Origin: Aquincola tertiaricarbonis
GTDB taxonomy: Bacteria; Pseudomonadota; Gammaproteobacteria; Burkholderiales; Burkholderiaceae_C
Reading direction: 5' to 3'
Assembly: GCF_023573145.1 (NCBI RefSeq)
Contig: NZ_CP097636.1
Span: forward strand, 1-64,000
DNA length: 64,000 nucleotides
The notes beneath the pieces are model-generated. The model was not told the origin of the DNA, ran no database searches, and saw only the letters and a program-made list of their open reading frames with translations. A program made the translations under genes and the position numbers. This document shows positions 36,801-44,762 of this stretch, in pieces (within the stretch, counting starts at the first letter, position 1; each line of letters starts with the position of its first letter).

Positions 36801-37730
36801 ATGGCAACCTTGTTGATCAGCGAAGTGGGCCCGCGCGACGGCCTGCAAAGCATCACCACCGTGATGCCCACCGCGGCCAAGCACCGCTGGATCGCGGCGC
36901 TGGCCGCTGCCGGCGTGGCCGAGATCGAGGTCGGCTCCTTCGTGCCCGCCAAACTGCTGCCGCAGATGGCCGACATCCAGCAGGTGGTGGCCCAGGCCCT
37001 CACGCTGCCTGGCCTGCGGGTGGCGGCGCTGGCGCCCAACTTCCGCGGCGCACAGGCCGCCTTCGAAGCCGGCGTGCACAAGCTCACGCTGCCGGTGTCG
37101 GTGACCGAAGCCCATTCGCTGGCCAACGTGCGCAAGACCCATGCGCAGATGGCCGACGAGGTGCGCAACGTGGTGGCGCTGCGCAACGAGCGCTACCCGC
37201 ACATCGCGCTGGAGGCCGGTCTGTCGGTGGCCTTCGGCTGCACGCTGGCCGGCGCCGTGAGCGACGACGAGACGCTGCGCATGGCCACGACGATGGCCGC
37301 GCTGGGCGTGGACGAGGTGGGCCTGTCGGACACCAGCGGTTATGCCGAGCCGGTGCAGGTGCGGCGCCTGTTCACCCGGCTGCAGGCCGAGCTGGGCGAG
37401 CGCGCGGGCGGCGCGCACTTCCACAACACCCGCGGCCAGGGCCTGGCCAACGTGGTGGCGGCGCTGGAAGCGGGCGTCACCACCTTCGACGCCAGCCAGG
37501 GCGGCATCGGCGGCTGCCCTTACGCGCCCGGCGCCAGCGGCAACATCGTCACCGAAGACCTGGTGTGGATGCTGCAGGCCATGGGCCACCGCACCGGCAT
37601 CGATCTGCCGGCGCTGCTGCAGGCCCGCAGGCTGCTGCGTGAAGGCCTGCCTGATGAACCGCTGTACGGCCATGTGCCCGATGCCGGCCTGCCCAAAGGT
37701 TTCGTCGCCACGGGCGAGGTGGCGCGATGA
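36801..37730 (+). CDS. Hydroxymethylglutaryl-CoA lyase family protein
   Basis: A 309-residue TIM-barrel lyase of the HMGL-like family. The N-terminal SEVGPRDGLQS and the C-terminal GGCPYAPGASGN (active-site Cys) are the HMG-CoA lyase signatures, and HFHNTRG supplies metal-binding histidines. It would cleave HMG-CoA or a related 3-hydroxy-3-methyl-acyl-CoA. The CoA-transferase that follows, overlapping by four bases, suggests a pathway that activates a dicarboxylic acid such as an itaconate- or citramalate-like compound (inference). Confidence 0.93.
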   Translation: MATLLISEVGPRDGLQSITTVMPTAAKHRWIAALAAAGVAEIEVGSFVPAKLLPQMADIQQVVAQALTLPGLRVAALAPNFRGAQAAFEAGVHKLTLPVSVTEAHSLANVRKTHAQMADEVRNVVALRNERYPHIALEAGLSVAFGCTLAGAVSDDETLRMATTMAALGVDEVGLSDTSGYAEPVQVRRLFTRLQAELGERAGGAHFHNTRGQGLANVVAALEAGVTTFDASQGGIGGCPYAPGASGNIVTEDLVWMLQAMGHRTGIDLPALLQARRLLREGLPDEPLYGHVPDAGLPKGFVATGEVAR

Positions 37731-38962
37731 GTGCACCGACGCCAGACACCGCGCAGCGCGAGCTGCCCTACCAAGGCACCCGCGTCGTCGAGTTCACCCA
37801 CATGGTGATGGGCCCCACCTGTGGCCTGGTGCTGGGTGACCTGGGCGCCGAGGTCATCAAGGTGGAGCCCTTGCAGGGCGATGCCACGCGTCGCCTGGTG
37901 GGCTCGGGCGCCGGCTTCTTCTCGGTGTTCAACCGCAACAAGAAGAGCCTGGCGGTGGACGTGAAGGACGCGCGCGGCCGCGAGCTGGTGCTGCGGTTGG
38001 TGGGCACGGCCGACGTGTTCAGCGAGAACTTCAAGCCTGGCACCATGGACAAGCTGGGCCTGGGCTACTCGGCGCTGTCGCAGCTCAACCCACGGCTGGT
38101 CTACGTCAGCCACAAGGGCTTTTTGCCAGGCCCGTACGAGCACCGCACCGCGCTGGACGAAGTGGTGCAGATGATGGGGGGCCTGGCCTACATGACCGGC
38201 CCCGAAGGCCGGCCGCTGCGCGCGGGCACCAGCGTCAACGACATCATGGGCGGCATGTTCGGCGCCATCGGCGCGATGGCCGCACTGGCCCAGCGTGAGC
38301 GCACCGGCCGCGGCCAGGAGGTGCAGAGCGCGCTGTTCGAGAACAACGTGTTCCTGGTGGCGCAGCACATGATGCAGTTCGCCGTCACCGGCCAGGCCGC
38401 CGCGCCCATGCCCAGCCGCATCTCGGCCTGGGCGGTGTACGACGTGTTCACCGTGGCCGGCGGCGAGCAGATCTTCCTGGCGGTGGTCAGCGACACGCAG
38501 TGGGCGCTGTTCTGCGACGCCTTTGCGCTGCCGGCGCTCAAGGCCGACCCGCGCCTGGCCAGCAACAACCTGCGGGTGGCCGCGCGCAGCTGGCTGCTGC
38601 CGCAGCTGCGCCAGCACCTGGCCGACCGCAGCGCTGCGGAAATCGCCGCCACCTTCGAGCGCCACGGCCTGCCCTATGCGCCCATCACCCGGCCGCAGGA
38701 CCTGCTGGACGACCCCCACCTGCTGGCCACCGGCGGCCTGGCGCCGGTGACGCTGCCGGCCGATGCCAGCGGCGCCGGCCGCCGGATCGAGACCCGCACC
38801 GCGCTGTTGCCGCTGGCACTGGGCGGTGAGCGCCTGGGCGTGCGCCAGCCGCCGCCCGCGCTGGGCCAGCACACCGAAGCACTGTTGCACGAGCTGGGCT
38901 ATCTCGATGGTGACATCGAGGCCTTGCGCGAGGCCGGTGTGCTGCTGCCCGCTGCCGGCTAG
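37727..38962 (+). CDS. CaiB/BaiF family CoA-transferase
   Basis: A 411-residue type III CoA-transferase. RVVEFTHMVMGPTCGLVLGDLGAEVIKVEP (read in parts), NRNKKSLAVDVK and ENFKPGTMDKLGLGY are family signatures, with the catalytic Asp expected in the DIMGGM region. It transfers CoA between carboxylic acids. ATG 37727 overlaps the lyase stop (ATGA), so the two enzymes are co-translated and probably act in sequence. Confidence 0.93.
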   Translation: MSAPTPDTAQRELPYQGTRVVEFTHMVMGPTCGLVLGDLGAEVIKVEPLQGDATRRLVGSGAGFFSVFNRNKKSLAVDVKDARGRELVLRLVGTADVFSENFKPGTMDKLGLGYSALSQLNPRLVYVSHKGFLPGPYEHRTALDEVVQMMGGLAYMTGPEGRPLRAGTSVNDIMGGMFGAIGAMAALAQRERTGRGQEVQSALFENNVFLVAQHMMQFAVTGQAAAPMPSRISAWAVYDVFTVAGGEQIFLAVVSDTQWALFCDAFALPALKADPRLASNNLRVAARSWLLPQLRQHLADRSAAEIAATFERHGLPYAPITRPQDLLDDPHLLATGGLAPVTLPADASGAGRRIETRTALLPLALGGERLGVRQPPPALGQHTEALLHELGYLDGDIEALREAGVLLPAAG

Positions 38963-38998
38963 CATCCGTCGCATCCAAAGCCTGAGGGAGACGAACGC

Positions 38999-39526
38999 AT
39001 GGGCGTGTATCAACTGGACGACCTGACCCCCCGCATCGCCGACACCGCCTGGGTGGCCGACAGTGCCCAGGTCATCGGCAACGTGGAGCTGGGCGACAAC
39101 GCCAGCGTGTGGTTCGGCGCCGTGGTGCGCGGCGACCAGCCCGAGCCGGTGCGCATCGGCGCCAACAGCAACGTGCAGGAAGGCTGCGTGCTGCATGCCG
39201 ACCCCGGCAAGCCGCTGACCATCGGCGAGAACGTGACCGTCGGCCACATGGTGATGCTGCACGGCTGCACCATCGGCGATGGCTCGCTGGTGGGCATCGG
39301 CGCGGTGGTGCTCAACGGCGCGCGCATCGGCAAGCACTGCCTGGTAGGCGCCGGCTCGCTGGTCACCGAAGGCAAGGAATTTCCCGACGGCTCGATGATC
39401 CTCGGCAGCCCCGCCAAGGTGGTGCGCGAGCTTTCGCCCGAGCAGATCGCCGGCCTGCAACGCAGCGCCTCGCACTACGTGGGCAACGGCCAGCGCTTTG
39501 CGCGCGGCCTGAAGAAGGTGGGTTGA
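38999..39526 (+). CDS. Gamma-class carbonic anhydrase-like protein (YrdA type)
   Basis: A 175-residue left-handed beta-helix protein. The hexapeptide repeats run from about 20 to 140, and the three zinc-binding histidines are visible in CVLHAD and GHMVMLHG. This is the YrdA/CaiE-like group; many members lack measurable carbonic anhydrase activity, so the activity is uncertain. It lies 36 bases after the CoA-transferase and 2 bases before the next gene, so it belongs to the same run. Confidence 0.92.
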   Translation: MGVYQLDDLTPRIADTAWVADSAQVIGNVELGDNASVWFGAVVRGDQPEPVRIGANSNVQEGCVLHADPGKPLTIGENVTVGHMVMLHGCTIGDGSLVGIGAVVLNGARIGKHCLVGAGSLVTEGKEFPDGSMILGSPAKVVRELSPEQIAGLQRSASHYVGNGQRFARGLKKVG

Positions 39527-39528
39527 AG

Positions 39529-40158
39529 ATGGCTGCGCTGCCCGACCACATCCACAGCTACGAGCCGCGGCTGGGCCATGGCCTGCCGCACGATCCGTTC
39601 AATGCCATCGTCGGCCCGCGCCCCATCGGCTGGGTGGCCACGCACGACGAGGCAGGGCGGCTCAACCTGGCGCCGTACAGCTTCTTCAACGCCTTCAACT
39701 ACACGCCGCCCATCGTCGGCTTCAGCAGCATCGGCTACAAGGATTCGGTGCGCAACGCCGAGCGCACGCGCCTGTTCACCTGGAACCTGGCCACGCGCCC
39801 GCTGGCCGAGGCCATGAACGCCACCTGCGCTGCCGTGCCGCCCGAGGTGAGCGAGTTCGAGCTGGCCGGGCTGACGCCGCGCGCCTCCACCCTCATCAGC
39901 GTGCCGCACGTGGCCGAGAGCCCGGTGAACTTCGAGTGCAAGGTCACGCAGATCGTGCGGCTGCAGACGGTGGACGCCACGCCGGTGGACACCTGGCTGG
40001 TGCTGGGCGAGGTGGTGGCCGTGCACATCGACAAGTCGCTGCTGGTGGGCGGCGTGTACGACACCGCCGCCGCCCGCCCCATCCTGCGCGGCGGCGGCCC
40101 GGCCGACTACTTCGAGATCACGCCCGAGGCGCTCTTCAAGATGCGGCGGCCGAAGTGA
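39529..40158 (+). CDS. Flavin reductase-like FMN-binding protein
   Basis: A 209-residue protein of the flavin reductase/DIM6-NTAB family. PFNAIVGPRPIGWVAT, NLAPYSFFNAFNYTPPIVGF and DTAAARPILR are family motifs for FMN binding. It may supply reduced flavin or be an oxidoreductase of its own. ATG 39529 overlaps nothing but follows the carbonic anhydrase stop by 2 bases. Confidence 0.9.
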   Translation: MAALPDHIHSYEPRLGHGLPHDPFNAIVGPRPIGWVATHDEAGRLNLAPYSFFNAFNYTPPIVGFSSIGYKDSVRNAERTRLFTWNLATRPLAEAMNATCAAVPPEVSEFELAGLTPRASTLISVPHVAESPVNFECKVTQIVRLQTVDATPVDTWLVLGEVVAVHIDKSLLVGGVYDTAAARPILRGGGPADYFEITPEALFKMRRPK

Positions 40159-40323
40159 CTGCGCTGAAGTGAACCGAGGGTCCGGCTTCACGCAGGCCGG
40201 GCCCGCGGGCACGCAACTTCATCGGTGAAAAGAAACGAAACGCGCCGATACCGTGGCGAGAGGACCGGCCGCAGCGCCGCCGGCACCATGGCTTCCATCG
40301 CAACCCCTGATGGAAAGCCCACG

Positions 40324-40827
40324 ATGAAAGTCTGGATCCAACGTACTCTGGCCGGCGTGCTCGGCGCTTCGGTCCTCCTCGGTGGCCTGTCGGCCTTCGC
40401 GGCCGCCAACGGCGAGCCGGGCCGCCCCGGCTGGGGCCAGCACAGCCCTGAAGAACGCGCCGCGCACCAGGCGAAGATGCTGGAGCGCATCGCCAGCCGC
40501 CTGCAGCTGGACGCGGCGCAGAAGGCCAAGCTCGACACCCTGGCCGCCACGATGAAGGCCCAGCGCGAGGCCATGGGCGGGGCTGCCGGCGGCCCGCGCG
40601 CCGAGCTGCAGTCGCTGATCAGCGGCAACAGCTTCGACCGCAACCGCGCCCAGGTGCTGCTGCAGCAGAAGACGCAGGCCCTGCAGACCAGCGGCCCGCA
40701 GCTCATCAACGCGATGGGCGACTTCTACGACAGCCTGCGGCCCGAGCAGCAGCAGCAGGTGCGCGACTTCCTGAACCGCCGCGGCGGTCCGCGGGGCCAC
40801 CATGGCGAGCGCGGCCCGCGCAGCTGA
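40324..40827 (+). CDS. Spy/CpxP-like periplasmic protein
   Basis: A 167-residue protein with a signal peptide (cleavage after about AFAAANG). A helical Spy/CpxP-like body has two partial LTxxQ-like repeats (RLQLDAAQKAKLDTL and LRPEQQQQVRDFLNRR). The C terminus is Arg/Gly/His-rich (GGPRGHHGERGPRS). It is immediately upstream of a response regulator and sensor kinase, which fits a CpxP-like accessory protein of an envelope-stress system (inference). Confidence 0.85.
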   Translation: MKVWIQRTLAGVLGASVLLGGLSAFAAANGEPGRPGWGQHSPEERAAHQAKMLERIASRLQLDAAQKAKLDTLAATMKAQREAMGGAAGGPRAELQSLISGNSFDRNRAQVLLQQKTQALQTSGPQLINAMGDFYDSLRPEQQQQVRDFLNRRGGPRGHHGERGPRS

Positions 40828-40843
40828 TCGCGACAATGGCCGC

Positions 40844-41545
40844 ATGCGACGCCTGCTGCTGATCGACGATGACGAACAACTGGCCGCGCCCCTGGCGGCC
40901 TTTTTCCGCCGCTTCGACTGCGAGCTGGTGTCGGCCACCACACCCAGCGCCGGCCTGGCGCTGTTGAAGGAGGGCGGCTTCGATGCCGCCATCCTCGACG
41001 TGATGCTGCCGGAGATGGACGGCTTCGAGCTGTGCCGCACCATCCGCAAGCACAGCGACCTGCCCATCGTCATGCTCACCGCCCGCGGCGACGTGATGGA
41101 CCGCGTGGTGGGCCTGGAGCTGGGCGCCGACGACTACGTGCCCAAGCCCTTCGAGCCACGCGAACTGCTGGCCCGCCTGCAGACGGTGTGGCGGCGCAGC
41201 GGCAGCCGCGGCACCACCGCAGCGGCGCCGGCCGCCGGCCCGCGGCTGATGGCCTTCGACGGCCTGAGCCTGGACCTGGACCGCCGCCAGGCGCTGCGTC
41301 AGGGCGAGCTGCTGGACCTCACCGGCACCGAGTTCGAGCTGCTGGTGATGCTGGCGCGCGAGCCGCACAAGGTGTTCAGCCGCGACGAGATCCTGGAGCG
41401 CCTGCGCGGCCATGCGGCCGAAGACCTGCTCACCCGCGCGGTGGACATCCTGGTGAGCCGGCTGCGCAAGAAGCTGGAGCCGCTGGACTGCATCCGCACG
41501 CTGCGGGGCGTGGGCTATGCCTTCGCCGCGGGGCCGGCTGCGTGA
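40844..41545 (+). CDS. Response regulator, OmpR/CpxR family
   Basis: A 233-residue two-domain regulator. The receiver has LLIDDDEQ, the phospho-acceptor Asp in ILDVMLPEMDG near 50 and the switch Lys in YVPKPFEP. The C-terminal winged helix (about 145-230) has TGTEFELLVMLAREPHKVFSR and RTLRGVGYAF. Its stop overlaps the start of the kinase (GTGA). With the Spy-like gene upstream it resembles a CpxR. Confidence 0.95.
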   Translation: MRRLLLIDDDEQLAAPLAAFFRRFDCELVSATTPSAGLALLKEGGFDAAILDVMLPEMDGFELCRTIRKHSDLPIVMLTARGDVMDRVVGLELGADDYVPKPFEPRELLARLQTVWRRSGSRGTTAAAPAAGPRLMAFDGLSLDLDRRQALRQGELLDLTGTEFELLVMLAREPHKVFSRDEILERLRGHAAEDLLTRAVDILVSRLRKKLEPLDCIRTLRGVGYAFAAGPAA

Positions 41546-42870
41546 CGGCGGTGCCCGAAGCCGGCGCCGGCTGGCGCGGCCGCTGGCAAGGCGCCCGCCA
41601 GCGCCTGGGCCATTCGCTGCGCTGGCGGCTGGTGGGTCTCTTCGTGCTGCTGGCGGTGGCCACCGTCATCGTCTTCCTGTCCGGCATGCAGGAGTCGTTC
41701 CGCGGCGGTGGCGGCGGCTGGCGCGCGCTGGCGCGGCCCCTGGTGGCCCACTACCTGGACCTGGCGACGGCCGACCTGGGCACGCCACCCTCCATCGACA
41801 AGGCGCGGCAGATGGTGCAACGGCTGCCGCTGCGCATCCAGATCGACGGGCCGCAGGTGCAGTGGGACTCCCACCCCGAGCGGGCCGCCTGGGCCCGCCG
41901 CCACGGCCGTGACGACGATGGCGCCGAATGGCAGAGCCGCATGACGGCCGATGGCCACCGCGTCACCTTCCGGCTGGTGCCGCTGCCGCATGAGCGCCGC
42001 GCCCGCGGCATCGGCTGGGCGACCCTGGCGCTGCTGCTGGTGCTGGTGGCGCTGGCCTGGCGTGGCGTCAGCAGCCTGCTGCGGCCGATCGAGGGCATAC
42101 GCGCCGGTGTGCAGCGTTATGGCCAGGGCAACTTCAGCCAGCCCATCGCGGTGCAGCGCCAGGACGAGCTGGGCCAGCTGGCCCAGCAGGTCAACACCAT
42201 GGCCGCCGACCTGCAGCGCATGCTGGAGGCGCAGCGCGGCCTGCTGCTGGCCATCAGCCACGAGCTGCGCAGCCCGCTCACCCGCGCGCGGGTGAATGCC
42301 GAGCTGGTGGAGGACGGCGAAGCCCGCGACGCGCTGCTGCGCGACCTGGGCGAGATGCGCGACCTGATCAGCGACCTGCTGGACAGCGAACGGCTGACCG
42401 CCGGCCATGCCGCGCTGCAGACCGAGCCCACCGACTTGGCCGCGCTGCTGCGCGAGGTGGCGGCCGACGAGGCCGGCACGCCGCCGCTGCAGCTGGACCT
42501 GGCCGAAGGCCTGCCGCTGCTGCCGGTGGACCGCAGCCGGCTGCGGCTGCTGCTGCGCAACCTGATCGGCAATGCCCGCCGCCATGCGGCCGGCACGCCG
42601 GTGGTGCTGGGTTTGCAGCGCGAGGGTGGGGCGCTGGTGCTTTCGGTGCGCGACCACGGCCCGGGCGTCAGCGACGAACAGCTGGCGCGGCTGGCCGAGC
42701 CCTTCTACCGCACCGACAGCGCCCGCCAGCGGCGCACCGGCGGTGTGGGCCTGGGCCTGTACCTGTGCCGCCTGGTGGCGCAGGCGCATGGCGGGCAGTT
42801 GCGCATTGAACGGGCGCAGCCCGGGCTGCGGGTGAGCGCGCTGTTCCCGCAGGATCCGCTGCCGCCCTGA
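41542..42870 (+). CDS. Sensor histidine kinase (CpxA-like)
   Basis: A 442-residue membrane kinase starting with GTG 41542. It has a transmembrane helix near 30-50, a periplasmic sensor domain to about 155, a second helix near 156-175, a HAMP domain and a dimerisation domain with the phospho-His in AISHELRSPLTRA. The ATPase domain has NLIGNARRHA, DHGPGVSDEQ and GGVGLGLYLC. The stimulus is unknown. It is coupled to the response regulator by a 4-base overlap. Confidence 0.94.
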   Translation: MTAVPEAGAGWRGRWQGARQRLGHSLRWRLVGLFVLLAVATVIVFLSGMQESFRGGGGGWRALARPLVAHYLDLATADLGTPPSIDKARQMVQRLPLRIQIDGPQVQWDSHPERAAWARRHGRDDDGAEWQSRMTADGHRVTFRLVPLPHERRARGIGWATLALLLVLVALAWRGVSSLLRPIEGIRAGVQRYGQGNFSQPIAVQRQDELGQLAQQVNTMAADLQRMLEAQRGLLLAISHELRSPLTRARVNAELVEDGEARDALLRDLGEMRDLISDLLDSERLTAGHAALQTEPTDLAALLREVAADEAGTPPLQLDLAEGLPLLPVDRSRLRLLLRNLIGNARRHAAGTPVVLGLQREGGALVLSVRDHGPGVSDEQLARLAEPFYRTDSARQRRTGGVGLGLYLCRLVAQAHGGQLRIERAQPGLRVSALFPQDPLPP

Positions 42871-42940
42871 ACCGTCATCGTGGCGGCCTCAATCTTGCGT
42901 AGGATCGCAGGCTTGTGAAATTTGCACCAAGGTGTCGCCG

Positions 42941-43555
42941 GTGAAACACACATTCGCGCCCGTGTTGTGCGCCGCTGCCAGTCTGCTGGCCGCGCTCGCA
43001 GGCCCTGTCCAGGCTGCGCCCGTCTCGGTGACGGTCGACGCCTTCAACGGCACGCTGATCGACTTCAATGCGCTGGCCGACCGCACCGCCGTGGGCAGCC
43101 TGTTCGCGGCGCAAGGCGTCACCGTCACCGGTGGCGGGCTGGTCACCAACAGCAGCAGCACCGTGCTGGCGCTGTTCGGCAGCCAGGCCGCCAGCAACTT
43201 CGATTACGGCAATGCGGCTGCACCTTCGTGGCTCAGCGTCACCTTGAGCTTTGCCGACCCGATCATCCGCATCGGCATGGACCAGCTGTCCAACGGCAGC
43301 GACTTCATCCTCGACGTGTCTGGCGAGGAGATGCTGTTCAGCAGCGGCAGCACGCCCCGCTTCGTCGGCGTGGAAGACCTGGACGGCTTCACCCAGGTCA
43401 GCCTGCGCATCACGCAGGAGAACAACCCGCGCTTTGCCATCGACAACCTGCGATTCGACTTCGCCGGCAGCGGCGGCGGCACCGTGCCCGAGCCGGGTGC
43501 GCTGGCCCTGGTCGGGTTGGCGCTGTGCGCCGCCGCGGCCGCCCGGCGGCGCTAG
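42941..43555 (+). CDS. PEP-CTERM sorting domain protein
   Basis: A 204-residue exported protein. An N-terminal signal peptide ends near GPVQAAP, and the C terminus has the full PEP-CTERM tripartite tail: VPEPGALALVGLALCAAAAARRR in parts, that is VPEP, a hydrophobic helix and Arg. Exosortase XrtA would cut and sort it. The XrtA-type exopolysaccharide genes at 59.7-64 kb support that. GTG 42941 is preferred because AAGGTG lies 6 bases upstream; a GTG at 42932 would add three residues. The body is of unknown function. Confidence 0.9.
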   Translation: MKHTFAPVLCAAASLLAALAGPVQAAPVSVTVDAFNGTLIDFNALADRTAVGSLFAAQGVTVTGGGLVTNSSSTVLALFGSQAASNFDYGNAAAPSWLSVTLSFADPIIRIGMDQLSNGSDFILDVSGEEMLFSSGSTPRFVGVEDLDGFTQVSLRITQENNPRFAIDNLRFDFAGSGGGTVPEPGALALVGLALCAAAAARRR

Positions 43556-43566
43556 CCCCACAGCCG

Positions 43567-43587
43567 CCGGGGCGCACCCGGTTTTTC
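43567..43587 (+). terminator. Intrinsic terminator after the PEP-CTERM gene
   Basis: CCGGG at 43567-43571 pairs with CCCGG at 43577-43581, followed by TTTTTCT. It lies 11 bases after the stop codon, a good Rho-independent terminator. Confidence 0.75.
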
Positions 43588-43607
43588 TACGCCCGAGGAA
43601 CCTCCGC

Positions 43608-44570
43608 ATGAGCACGCCGCCGCCCCTCGTCGCCGACCGGCCGGCCGCCAGCATCGTCGGCACCTTCGGCTACCGGGTGGAGGGCGACACCGCCTGCCTG
43701 AACGCCGAGATCGACTGGCGCCACGATGCCGCCGAGCAGGGCCGCTGGCACCTGCAGCTGTGGGCGCGGCCGCTGGATGCGCCCGGCCCCGCCGCCCAGG
43801 TGGCCGAGCTGGCGGTGACGGTGCCGCTGCACACCCATGGCGAGCCGCTGTGCGTGGAAGGCTATGTGATGGCCGTGCCCCCCGCCGGCACCGGCCCGCA
43901 GGCCATGACGCTGCGGCTGGTGGCGGTAACCGCCGATGGCCGCGTGGTGCAGCATGACGAGGTGGCCTTCGACCAGCCCGAGCGCTTCGTGCAGCCGCGC
44001 CTGCAGGGCGCCAGCCTGGCGCCGGTGGTCGGCCAGGGGCCGGCACTGGTGGTCGACTGGGTGCTCAACCCGCGGCCGGCCGACAACCTCAGCGGCACGC
44101 TGCAGCTGGAGCTGTGGGTGCTGGACCAACCCTACCGCGGCGGCCCCTTCGATGGGCGCTGCATCGGCTCGCTGCGGCTGGAGGCGCTGCCCGGCCAGGC
44201 CGAAGCCGGGCCGCTGGTGATGGCGGTGGACGGGCAGGCCGCCGACCTTCGCCGCCCCTGGTGCCTGATGCTGCGTGAGTGGACGGCGGTGGGCTTCGTC
44301 ACCCGCGACTACACCGTGCTGGCGGCGCCCGCGCCGCTGCCGCAGCCGCCGCTGTCGGCCTGGAGCGTGGCGGCGCCCGCGGTGAAGCCGCGTGACCGGG
44401 CCGCGCCCGCCGAACTGCCGCCGGAGCCGGGCACCGCCTACATGCCGGCCGCCAGCGCCCACCGCCCCCGCCCGGCCACGCCGCGCCCGGCGCCACGGCC
44501 CGCGGGCGGCATGCCCGGCGGATTGGGTTCGCGGCTGATGGCGCACCTGCGGCAGTTCCTGCAACGCTAA
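43608..44570 (+). CDS. Hypothetical protein with Pro-rich C terminus
   Basis: A 320-residue protein of unknown function. No signal peptide or transmembrane segment is visible. The first 250 residues look beta-rich (for example GRWHLQLWARPLD and GTLQLELWVLDQPYRG), with a partly repeated pattern that suggests two similar domains. The last 80 residues are rich in Pro, Ala and Arg and end in a short helix (GLGSRLMAHLRQFLQR). ATG 43608 is preceded by GAGGAA. No family is recognised. Confidence 0.72.
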   Translation: MSTPPPLVADRPAASIVGTFGYRVEGDTACLNAEIDWRHDAAEQGRWHLQLWARPLDAPGPAAQVAELAVTVPLHTHGEPLCVEGYVMAVPPAGTGPQAMTLRLVAVTADGRVVQHDEVAFDQPERFVQPRLQGASLAPVVGQGPALVVDWVLNPRPADNLSGTLQLELWVLDQPYRGGPFDGRCIGSLRLEALPGQAEAGPLVMAVDGQAADLRRPWCLMLREWTAVGFVTRDYTVLAAPAPLPQPPLSAWSVAAPAVKPRDRAAPAELPPEPGTAYMPAASAHRPRPATPRPAPRPAGGMPGGLGSRLMAHLRQFLQR

Positions 44571-44762
44571 TACGCAATTGAGAATCGTTTGCGTTAGCAT
44601 CCGATTCTCAACAGCCAGCCATCGCTCGCCACCTCCCTGCGCCCGCACCTCGTGTGCATCGGCGCGGGCGGCGCATGGCGGCTGGGTTCACCGGGTCGGC
44701 CGGGCCGCCAGCGCGGGTGCTGCACGGCGTGCAGAGGGCGCCTCAGCTGCAGGACCCCCCCG
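44571..44762. promoter_or_regulatory. Leader with Fur-like inverted repeat before the TonB receptor
   Basis: TTGAGAATC at 44578-44586 and GATTCTCAA at 44603-44611 form a perfect 9-bp inverted repeat. The left arm plus its flank (TGAGAATCGTTTGCG) resembles the 7-1-7 Fur site. It lies 150-185 bases upstream of the siderophore receptor start, as expected for iron control. The rest of the 190-base gap shows nothing clear. Confidence 0.6.

Noticed and set aside
37520..39475. A 651-codon minus-strand frame opposite the HMG-CoA lyase, CoA-transferase and carbonic anhydrase genes.
   Set aside because: Repetitive Gly/Ala/His/Arg/Gln-rich product, as expected for a GC-rich antisense frame. All three opposite genes have strong family motifs.
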